64,000 nucleotides of DNA from Propionibacteriaceae bacterium AM104-82. Lineage in GTDB: Bacteria > Actinomycetota > Actinomycetes > Propionibacteriales > Propionibacteriaceae. The notes under the pieces are model-generated. The model ran no database searches. It was not told the origin of the DNA and saw nothing but the letters and a program-made list of their open reading frames with translations. Location of the stretch: NCBI GenBank assembly GCA_027658995.1, contig JAQDQK010000007.1, positions 93,430-157,429 on the forward strand. Direction: 5' to 3'. Of this stretch, positions 34,116 to 41,464 are shown piece after piece. The position numbers and the translations under genes are program-made. Position 1 is the stretch's first letter. Each line of letters begins with the position of its first letter.

Positions 34116-37100
34116 TTACGGCTTGCCTGCCTTCACCTCGATCGGCACGGTGACCGTGCTGGTGTTGCCGAACGCGTCGGTGGCCTTGGCGACGATCTCG
34201 TAGCTGCCCGGCTTGGAGACCTTGCCCGTCACGACGACGCTTCCGTCTGCATTCCTGGTCGCCGTGAAGTGCTTGGGCACCTGCACGTCGAGGGTGACGG
34301 GCTCGGACAGGTCGGTCGCGGCGAAGGTCACCGGGGTGGCCGTGTTGCCGGGGCGCAACTTCTGCGGCGTGGCGGGCGTCGCGGTCAGCGTCGGGCCGGT
34401 GGTGTCGGCGACGGTGATCGTCACGTCCTGGTGGGCGAGGTTGCCGTACCAGTCGACGGCGTCGAAGCCGATCACGTGGGTGCCGAGCGCCGGGGTGCCG
34501 GACAGCACGCCGCCCGCATACGACATCCCCTCGGGCAGCGGCGTGGTGAGCCGCAGCGTGACGGGCGAGTCGTCGGTCACCGCGACGGTGATCGGCTCGA
34601 GTTCGGAGCCGAGTTCGACGGTGACATCGGCGCTCGGGGTGACGGTGAAGACCGGCGCCGCCGTGTCGCGGACGAGTTCGCCGCCGGCGACCTTCAGGCG
34701 CTGCTCGACGGTGTTGCCCGAGTAGTCCGTGACGGTGACGATGACCGTGCCGTTGGCGGCGGGCAGGTTCCGGACGTTCTGCAGGCCCCGGTTCGAGTTG
34801 TCGCCGCGCTTGGCAGTGACGAGCGTCGTCTCGGCGCCGCCGTCGGCCGCGAACTTCACCGAGAGCTTCCACCAGTCCTTCGGGGACGGGGTGTGCAGCG
34901 CGAGTTTCTGGCCGGCGAGCGTGAAGTCGCTCAGCGGCATCGGCTGCGCGTGGCTGTCGCGTGTCGCGCCGCGCACCGCGACGCCGGGGCCGTCGCCCGC
35001 GGTCACCGTCGCGAGGAAGGAGTAGCCCTCCTCGACGGGGACGGGCACGGTGGCAGCACCGTCGGAGCACGGGACGGAGGTGCCGTACGGCTGGTCGTCG
35101 ATGTTGTCCTTGGCGATGTCGAGCAGCGACAGGTCGACGCGGCAGGTCTCCCCCGCGCTGCCTCCAGGCGTCCAGGACAAGGTGACCTCGCCCGCCTTCG
35201 CGGCCTGGGTGAGTAGGCCGGACGTCGAGGGCGCCTCGGCCACGGTGACCTTGGAAGGCTGATCCGTGAAGTCGAACGAGACGGTGGCGGGGTCGGAGAC
35301 CGCGCCGCCGTGGCCGATCGCCCGGAGTTCGTAGCGGACCACGCCCTCGGTCGGTGCGACCTTCGCGTAGGCGAGGTCCGCATAGCCGGTGTAGATGTGG
35401 CGGGCAGTGCCGTCGGCGGCGATCGCCGTCAGCTCGTAGCGGTCGACGCTGTCGAAGCCGGCGGCGTCCCACGTCAGTTCGGCCTGTCCGTCGGAGTAGG
35501 CGTGGTCGATCGAGAGGCCGGAGGGCTTCGCCGGTGCCTTGGCTCCTGCCGTGACGCCGATGGCACCGACGTTGATCTGGTAGCCGGAGGCGGCGTCGAA
35601 CTGCAGGCCGATCGTGGCGATACTCCGGCCCGCGAACTGGGTGAGGTCGACGGTGCTCGTGGTCCAGTCACCGGCGGCCGCGGTGTCGGGCAGGTCGACG
35701 GGGACGACCTGGTCGGGCGCGTCGGCGAAGATCAGGGCCGCCCGCATGGCGGCGGCATCCGATGAGGTCTTCTTGAAGGTGATGTTGAGCTTGGACGAGT
35801 CCTCGACGGCCAGGTCGGTCTTGAACAGGCGCAGCGTCGCGGGGGCACTGAGGTCGCCGTGCACGACGAGCGAGCTGCCGCCCTCGTAGCCGCCGACCTG
35901 CGTGAACGTCGGGGCGACCTGGGTGCCGGTGGTCGACTTGTTGGTGAGGGTGTCGCCGTAGTCGAAGTCGACCTTCGGGCGGCTGCCCTCGGTGTCGACC
36001 CACCACTGCCAGCTCGGCAGCAGCGACTGGGAGTCGATCGCTGTCCACTCGCCGTCGGTGGCCTTGCCCTGGCTGTACCACTGCATGCCGTGGCCGGTGT
36101 TGAAGGTCGAGGAGAACTCGGTGCCTCCGATGACGGAGCGCTCGGGGGTGAAGTCGGCGACGCCGACCCAGCCGGAGGCATTCTTGACGCCGACGTCGGC
36201 GCGTGCGAAGCCCGCCTTCTTGCCCGTGTCGCGCGGGTTCTGCGTGACGCCGGAGAAGTACATCCGCTCACGCTCGGCGATCATCCACTGGAACTCGTCC
36301 TGCTGCATCAGCGGCAGGTCCTTGGTGAGGTCCGGGATTTTGACGTCGTCGTCCAGGCCGCGCTGGTAGTAGTCGCTCGGGGTGAACAGCGCGACGCTGC
36401 CGCGCGGGTTCTTGGTGCCGGGTGCGTACAGGTTGGGCAGCATGCTGGAGGAGGTGTGCGAGCCGCTGAACTTGGCCTGGTTCGCCTCGACGCCGAAGAA
36501 GACCTCCTTGTAGGGGTCGACGCCGTTGGCCTCCGCGTAGGAGAGCGCCTGGTTGACGGAGTAGGGCCAGCCGTAGTTGACGAACACCGAGTCGTGGATC
36601 TGGCCGTTTGTCTCGTCGGAGAGCCACTCCTTCTTGGCGGCGTTGAAGGTGCTGTTGGTGTCGTACCACTGCGTGTAGAGGCCCTGGTCGGTGAGCCACG
36701 CCATGAACGGCTTGAACTCGGAGTCGTCGCCGCCCTCCTCCTGGTTGAGGAAGTAGCCGTCGAAGCCGTAGTAGTCGGCCATCTCCTTGAGCTTCTGCGC
36801 GATCACGTAGCCGTGCGAGTTCGGGTCCTTGTCGAAGGACTCCTTGAACGTCTGGCCGGGGCGGAACGCGGGGTCGAAGTAGATGGTGGCGATCGACTTC
36901 ACGCCGTTGCGGTGGGCCGCGTTGGTGTATGCGGGGTTCGGGATGTTGACGATGCCGAACTCGAAGCCGCGGTTGCGCCAGTCGGAGGTCGCCGGGTCGT
37001 ACAGGCTGGACGGGGTGCTCGCGGTCGCGGCGCCGTGCCAGGGGCTGAAGTAGTCGACGTACTGCCAGAAGTTGAGGGTGTGGTTGGCGAAGTCGTTGTT

Positions 37101-37430
37101 GACCATGGGGGTGTCGAAGAAGGCATTGCCGTAGTCACCCTGCATGAGCATCACCTCGGCCTTGCCGTCGAGGCTGGGGTTTGCCTGGGTTGCCGGTAGC
37201 GGGGCGATCCGCTGCTGAAGCGGTATAGCGGAACGCAGATATTCGGAGTAGGGGTCCGTCTCGGGCGACCAGTCCTTGATCTCCTGCAGGCGGTATCCGG
37301 AGAAGCGTGGCTGGGCCGACGCGACCTCCTTGGAGCCGATGGCCGGGACGCTGTCCGCGGCCTGCGCGGCCGAGATCCCGACTCCGATCAGCAGCGAGCC
37401 CGCGGCGACGCTGGCGATGGCACGTCTCAT
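34116..37430 (-). CDS. Secreted GH85 endo-beta-N-acetylglucosaminidase with C-terminal modules
   Basis: 1104 residues. A signal peptide ends ISAAQA (cleavage near 24). The GH85 barrel covers about residues 85-430: MLMQGDYGNAFFD, FWQYVDYFSPWHG and GFDGYFLNQEEGG, where N229 and E231 correspond to the catalytic Asn/Glu pair of Endo-D type enzymes. Beta-sandwich modules follow (about 480-640), then fibronectin- or Ig-like domains to the end. GH85 enzymes cut the chitobiose core of N-glycans. No LPXTG motif or anchor is seen, so it is probably released. GAGAGG precedes the ATG; a LacI-type palindrome lies at 37487-37500. It supplies substrate for the neighbouring fucosidase locus. Confidence 0.9.
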   Translation of the reverse strand: MRRAIASVAAGSLLIGVGISAAQAADSVPAIGSKEVASAQPRFSGYRLQEIKDWSPETDPYSEYLRSAIPLQQRIAPLPATQANPSLDGKAEVMLMQGDYGNAFFDTPMVNNDFANHTLNFWQYVDYFSPWHGAATASTPSSLYDPATSDWRNRGFEFGIVNIPNPAYTNAAHRNGVKSIATIYFDPAFRPGQTFKESFDKDPNSHGYVIAQKLKEMADYYGFDGYFLNQEEGGDDSEFKPFMAWLTDQGLYTQWYDTNSTFNAAKKEWLSDETNGQIHDSVFVNYGWPYSVNQALSYAEANGVDPYKEVFFGVEANQAKFSGSHTSSSMLPNLYAPGTKNPRGSVALFTPSDYYQRGLDDDVKIPDLTKDLPLMQQDEFQWMIAERERMYFSGVTQNPRDTGKKAGFARADVGVKNASGWVGVADFTPERSVIGGTEFSSTFNTGHGMQWYSQGKATDGEWTAIDSQSLLPSWQWWVDTEGSRPKVDFDYGDTLTNKSTTGTQVAPTFTQVGGYEGGSSLVVHGDLSAPATLRLFKTDLAVEDSSKLNITFKKTSSDAAAMRAALIFADAPDQVVPVDLPDTAAAGDWTTSTVDLTQFAGRSIATIGLQFDAASGYQINVGAIGVTAGAKAPAKPSGLSIDHAYSDGQAELTWDAAGFDSVDRYELTAIAADGTARHIYTGYADLAYAKVAPTEGVVRYELRAIGHGGAVSDPATVSFDFTDQPSKVTVAEAPSTSGLLTQAAKAGEVTLSWTPGGSAGETCRVDLSLLDIAKDNIDDQPYGTSVPCSDGAATVPVPVEEGYSFLATVTAGDGPGVAVRGATRDSHAQPMPLSDFTLAGQKLALHTPSPKDWWKLSVKFAADGGAETTLVTAKRGDNSNRGLQNVRNLPAANGTVIVTVTDYSGNTVEQRLKVAGGELVRDTAAPVFTVTPSADVTVELGSELEPITVAVTDDSPVTLRLTTPLPEGMSYAGGVLSGTPALGTHVIGFDAVDWYGNLAHQDVTITVADTTGPTLTATPATPQKLRPGNTATPVTFAATDLSEPVTLDVQVPKHFTATRNADGSVVVTGKVSKPGSYEIVAKATDAFGNTSTVTVPIEVKAGKP

Positions 37431-37486
37431 GGGTGAACCTCTCTGTTCAACGGAGGAGGAGGATGTCCCCCTCTCGAAAGCAGATA

Positions 37487-37500
37487 CTAAAGCGATTTAG
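37487..37500 (-). promoter_or_regulatory. LacI-family-type operator upstream of GH85 gene
   Basis: CTAAAGCGATTTAG has perfect five-base arms around GCGA with the central CG typical of LacI-family operators. It lies 57 bases before the GH85 start codon. No LacI-type regulator gene is in the window. Confidence 0.6.
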
Positions 37501-37607
37501 CTCACTTGGGAAGAGGGTTCGCGAAATCGCGCGCACGGAGTGCCGTGTCGCGCCGGAAACCCACCGCCGACCAGACGCCAAGCGACGACGGTCCGGTCGG
37601 CAATTCA

Positions 37608-37630
37608 CGGCCCGGCCCCTTCCCGGGCCG
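37608..37630. other. GC-rich hairpin between divergent genes
   Basis: CGGCCCGG at 37608-37615 pairs with CCGGGCCG at 37623-37630. It lies 62 bases before the membrane-protein start and 178 bases upstream of the GH85 gene. It resembles a terminator stem but follows no gene end; its role is unclear. Confidence 0.35.
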
Positions 37631-37692
37631 GGTCGTCATCGGAGTACACCCGACGGCCCCCGCGCGACGCTGTCTGGTGGCACAGTTTTCCC

Positions 37693-38841
37693 GTGGAGGA
37701 GGCAACGACAACGGCGGACGGTGAACGCGACCACTCGGGGATCGAGTGGCTTGAACTGTTCTTCGACCTGATGGGGGCGGCGGCCGTCGCGGTGTTCGTC
37801 GACGGCCTGCTGACCGGCGCCGACCTGGCGAACCTCGGCATCTTCCTCGTGCTGTTCAGCACCGGATGGTTCGCATGGACCCTGGTGGTGATGTACGCCG
37901 ACCTCGCCGCCGAGAGGACGGCCACCCGCACGATCGTCGCCGCGATGGTGCTGCTCGGGGTGATGGCGGCCACCTCGCCGCTGCACTTCACGGGCCGCGC
38001 CAACGCGTTCGCCGTCGCGTTCATCGCGCTGCGGTTGATGATCGCGGCGGGCGCCCGCAGCACGGGCCGCAGGCTGGTCAACGACCCGATGCTGCTCCAG
38101 GCGGGCAGCGTGACGGCCCCGTGGCTCGTCTCGCTGTGGGTCGCGGCGCCCGGCAAGTACTGGCTGTGGGGGCTCGGCGTGCTCGTCGACATGGGCGTGC
38201 TCGCGGTCCGCACCGGGCGACGTCGACGCCATCCCCGCGCCAACGACCGGCGGTTGCGCAGGCGCCTTCGGGAGTGGGCGGGCAACGAGGCTGTGGCGGT
38301 CGACGCGGATCATCTGGGCGAGCGACTCGAGCTGGTGTGGCTGATCCTGCTCGGGACGATCGCGAGCACCCTTGTGCTTGACGCGGCCCGCAGCGACTGG
38401 GACCTGCCGTATGTGGCGACCGTGCTGGCGGGCTTCGCGATCCTGCTGCTGTTGTTCTTCCTCGGCTTCTCAGGCCCTCCCGCGCAGCGCCCGCACAACG
38501 CGCTCGGCAGGCGCTCACCAAGGATCGGGCTGTCGATCCACCTGTCGACGATGCTCTCGATCGCTTTCGCCGCAGCCGGGATCGGCGCCGCGATCGCCGA
38601 ACCGTTGGCCGCGGTGCCGCTGCTGTTGCGGGTGCTCCTCGGGCTTGGGCTTGCCTGCTATCTGCTCGCGGTGGCGACCGCCCGCGCCACCGATGGCGCC
38701 CCGGCGAGACCGCTGTGGCCGGCGACCGGAGCGGCTGCCGCGGTGTGCCTCTCGCTGGTGGTGCTGCCCGTGCCCGGGGTTGCGGCCCTCGGCATCGGGA
38801 CGCTCGCGCTCGCCGTCGCCCTGGTCAGTGTTCGGCGCTGA
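37693..38841 (+). CDS. LtrA-like multispanning membrane protein
   Basis: 382 residues with about eleven hydrophobic segments. The opening HSGIEWLELFFDLMGAAAVA matches the signature of the low-temperature-requirement A family (RxxWLELFFDL). The function of the family is not established. The start is uncertain: GTG at 37693 is the first plausible codon before the conserved motif, without a strong ribosome site; no in-frame ATG lies close upstream. The 3' end overlaps the convergent cation-efflux gene by 17 bases. Confidence 0.75.
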   Translation: MEEATTTADGERDHSGIEWLELFFDLMGAAAVAVFVDGLLTGADLANLGIFLVLFSTGWFAWTLVVMYADLAAERTATRTIVAAMVLLGVMAATSPLHFTGRANAFAVAFIALRLMIAAGARSTGRRLVNDPMLLQAGSVTAPWLVSLWVAAPGKYWLWGLGVLVDMGVLAVRTGRRRRHPRANDRRLRRRLREWAGNEAVAVDADHLGERLELVWLILLGTIASTLVLDAARSDWDLPYVATVLAGFAILLLLFFLGFSGPPAQRPHNALGRRSPRIGLSIHLSTMLSIAFAAAGIGAAIAEPLAAVPLLLRVLLGLGLACYLLAVATARATDGAPARPLWPATGAAAAVCLSLVVLPVPGVAALGIGTLALAVALVSVRR

Positions 38842-39754
38842 CGGCGCACGCCTCGTCCTCGCCGTGCGCGCCGGGGCCCTCGAGTTGGAACGTGGTGTGC
38901 GCCACCTCGAAGTGTTCCGCGACGCAGGCGCGCACCTCGGCGAGGATGCCCTGGGCGTGGCCGTCGTGGAAGCACGAGTCGGCGACCACGACGTGGGCGG
39001 TCAGCACGGGAAGGCCGGTGGCGACCGTCGAGGCGTGCAGGTCGTGCACCTCGATCACGTGGTCGACCTCGACGAGGTGGGCGCGCAGTTCATCGAGGTC
39101 GAGGCCCTCGGGCGTGAACTCCATCAGCACCCGGGTGGTCTCGCGGAGGATCACGAAGGCCCTCGGCAGGATCAGCGCGGCGATCAGCAGGCCAGCGAGG
39201 GCGTCGGCGCGCTGGAACCCGGTGGTGGCGATGACGATGGCGGCGACGATCACGCCGAGCGAGCCGAGCGCGTCGTTGAGCACCTCGAGGAAGGCCGCGC
39301 GCATGTTGAGGTTGGCGTCGCGGCCGCGGTGCAGCACGAGCAGGCCGATGAGGTTGGCGGCGAGCCCGATGATGCCGAAGATCAGCAACTCCCCTGCCGG
39401 AACCTCGGGCGGGGAGACCAGGCGTTGGACTCCCTCGATCACCGCGTAGACGCCGACGCCCAGCAGCAGCGCCGCCTGCCCGAGCGCCGCCATCACCTCG
39501 ATCCGGCGGAAGCCCCAGGTCCTGCGGTCGTCTGCGGGGCGCAGCATCAGCGTCGCGGCGATCAGGGCGACGACGAGGCCGGACAGGTCGGTGACTGCGT
39601 GCACGGTGTCGGTCAGCAGCGCGAGGCTGCCTGTGATGATCGACCCGACGAACTGGGCCACCACGATGACGCCCGTGATGGCGACCACCAGCGCAAGGCG
39701 GCGGCGATGGTCGGTGGTGACGGGGCCCGCGTGCGAGTGGTCGTGGGCCATCAT
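38825..39754 (-). CDS. Cation diffusion facilitator (CzcD/ZitB-like)
   Basis: 309 residues. A short His-containing start (MMAHDHSHAG) precedes six membrane segments. The metal site residues are in LLTDTVHAVTDLSG (segment 2, HxxxD) and AFLEVLNDALGSLG (segment 5, xxxxD pattern); a cytoplasmic ferredoxin-like domain follows. It exports Zn2+ or similar divalent ions in exchange for protons. The ATG at 39754 overlaps the ArsR stop (ATGA), so it is co-translated with its likely regulator. Confidence 0.92.
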   Translation of the reverse strand: MMAHDHSHAGPVTTDHRRRLALVVAITGVIVVAQFVGSIITGSLALLTDTVHAVTDLSGLVVALIAATLMLRPADDRRTWGFRRIEVMAALGQAALLLGVGVYAVIEGVQRLVSPPEVPAGELLIFGIIGLAANLIGLLVLHRGRDANLNMRAAFLEVLNDALGSLGVIVAAIVIATTGFQRADALAGLLIAALILPRAFVILRETTRVLMEFTPEGLDLDELRAHLVEVDHVIEVHDLHASTVATGLPVLTAHVVVADSCFHDGHAQGILAEVRACVAEHFEVAHTTFQLEGPGAHGEDEACAVSAEH

Positions 39755-40107
39755 GCGACCTCCGGCCGCATCAACTGACTGCAGAGCGTGACGCGCGCCC
39801 CGGTCGCGTCGAGGAGATGCTGCGCCGCGCACAGCACGCCCGCCAGGTCGTCGGCGTCGGCGAGGCCGTACCAGGAGGCCCTCCCCTCCGCCCGCACCGT
39901 GACGAGGCCGCACTCCAGCAGGCAACTGAGGTGCTTGCTGACGGTCGACTGGGCGATGCCGAGGTGCTCGACGAGGTCGCGCACCCGGTGCTCTCCCGTG
40001 GAGAGGTGCTGCAGGATGGTCAGCCGCGACGGCTCGGACAACGCGTGGAACAGCCGCGCGAAGACCGCGGAGGCCTCCCGGTCCTCGCCGCTCATTTGAA
40101 TCGCCAT
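39751..40107 (-). CDS. ArsR/SmtB-family metalloregulator
   Basis: 118 residues with a winged helix: LFHALSEPSRLTILQHLSTG, then VEHLGIAQSTVSKHLSCLLECGLV containing the recognition helix (about 50-70). Candidate metal ligands are C63 in LSCLLEC, C69 in the same stretch and C93 and C108 toward the C-terminus, a CmtR-like spread rather than the ELCVCDL type. It would release the promoter when metal binds, inducing the exporter. The start is leaderless: TACCAT (reversed, 40114-40119) lies six bases before the ATG and inside a palindrome. Confidence 0.88.
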   Translation of the reverse strand: MAIQMSGEDREASAVFARLFHALSEPSRLTILQHLSTGEHRVRDLVEHLGIAQSTVSKHLSCLLECGLVTVRAEGRASWYGLADADDLAGVLCAAQHLLDATGARVTLCSQLMRPEVA

Positions 40108-40109
40108 AC

Positions 40110-40124
40110 AGCGATGGTATCGCT
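40110..40124 (-). promoter_or_regulatory. ArsR operator overlapping its own -10 box
   Basis: AGCGATGGTATCGCT is a 6-3-6 palindrome beginning three bases before the arsR start codon. Its reverse strand contains the TACCAT -10 box, so binding would block RNA polymerase directly. Autoregulation of the regulator-exporter pair is inferred. Confidence 0.65.
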
Positions 40125-40184
40125 TTTGGGCGATGCACTTCCACCCCGATCCCCGGGCCGTCGCGCAGCCACTAGGGTTGCGCC

Positions 40185-41462
40185 ATGCCTGCCGCCCCCG
40201 TTGGACGTCGACTCTGGTTCTGGGTCGTTGTCCTCGGCCTCACCGGGCAACTCGCCTGGACCATCGAGAACATGTACCTGAACGTGTTCGTGTACAACAC
40301 GATCACCGACGACCCCAACGTGCTGGCCGCTCTGGTCGCCGCCTCCGCGGTCGCCGCGACGATCGCCACGTTCGTCGCGGGAGCCTGGTCGGATCGGCGC
40401 GGCAGTCGCAAGCCGTTCATCGCCGCGGGCTACGTGCTGTGGGGCGCCAGCACCGCCGCGTTCGGCCTGATCGACGTGCACACCGCGGCGCTGCTGTTCC
40501 CGGCCGTCAACGCGGTGGCCGTCGCGATCGTGGCGATCGTCGCGCTCGACTGCCTGATGAGCATGCTCGGCGCCACGGCCAACGACGCCGCGTTCAACGC
40601 CTGGGTGACCGACTCCACCAGCGAGTCGAACCGCGGCAAGGTCGACGGCGTGCTCGCGACCTTCCCGCTGCTCGCGATGCTGATCATCTTCGGCGCCCTC
40701 GACCCGCTGACACAGCAGGGCAACTGGCTCGCCTTCTTCGGCATCCTGGGCGGCGCGACGGCCGTCGTCGGCCTGCTCGCGGCGCTGTTCCTGCGCGAGA
40801 CGACCACGCCTCGGCCGAGCGGTTCGTACCTGTCGACGCTGATCCACGGGCTGCGTCCAGCCACGATGCGCGAACGCCCCAAGCTCTACATCGCGCTGGC
40901 GGCCTGGGCGGTGCTCGGCACCAGCACCCAGGTGTTCCTGCCCTACCTGATCATCTACGTGCAGCGCTACCTGCGCATCGACGGGTACCCGATCGTGCTC
41001 GCCTCCGTCCTGATCGGCGCGGCGGTCCTCAGCGTGCTCGGCGGCCGTGTGCTGGACCGGGTCGGTGCGACCAGGGCGATCCTGCCCGTGATGGCAGGCT
41101 ACGTCGTCGGGCTGCTGGGCATGTTCCTGGCGCGCGGCATGGTGCAGGTGATCGTGGTGGGCATCGTGATGATGGGCGGCTTCATGCTGGCGGTCGCGGC
41201 GCTGTCCGCGACGGTGCGCAACCTGACCCCGGAGGGGCGTGCCGGCGAGGTGCAGGGCCTGCGTATGGTGGCGGTCGTGCTCATCCCGATGGTGGTCGGC
41301 CCGTTCATCGGGGCCGCCGTCATCCGGGGCGCCAACGAGACCTATGTCGACCTGGGCGTGACCAGGCAGGTCCCCACGCCGTGGATCTTCGTGGCGGCCG
41401 CCGTCGTGGCCGTGTTCATCGTGATACCCGTGCGGCTGCTCCGCCGCCGACAGGAGGCCTGA
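40185..41462 (+). CDS. MFS transporter, likely sugar or glycoside uptake
   Basis: 425 residues, twelve membrane segments. The loop 2-3 motif is AGAWSDRRGSRKPFIAAGY, the MFS signature, and loop 8-9 has LGGRVLDRVGATRAI. Charged residues in segment 1 and the WTIENMYLNVFVYN stretch recall glycoside-proton symporters, but this is weak. The gene lies two bases before the GH2 glycosidase, suggesting it imports the glycosidase substrate. TAGGGT at 40173-40178 is six bases from the ATG, a leaderless start. Confidence 0.85.
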   Translation: MPAAPVGRRLWFWVVVLGLTGQLAWTIENMYLNVFVYNTITDDPNVLAALVAASAVAATIATFVAGAWSDRRGSRKPFIAAGYVLWGASTAAFGLIDVHTAALLFPAVNAVAVAIVAIVALDCLMSMLGATANDAAFNAWVTDSTSESNRGKVDGVLATFPLLAMLIIFGALDPLTQQGNWLAFFGILGGATAVVGLLAALFLRETTTPRPSGSYLSTLIHGLRPATMRERPKLYIALAAWAVLGTSTQVFLPYLIIYVQRYLRIDGYPIVLASVLIGAAVLSVLGGRVLDRVGATRAILPVMAGYVVGLLGMFLARGMVQVIVVGIVMMGGFMLAVAALSATVRNLTPEGRAGEVQGLRMVAVVLIPMVVGPFIGAAVIRGANETYVDLGVTRQVPTPWIFVAAAVVAVFIVIPVRLLRRRQEA

Positions 41463-41464
41463 GA

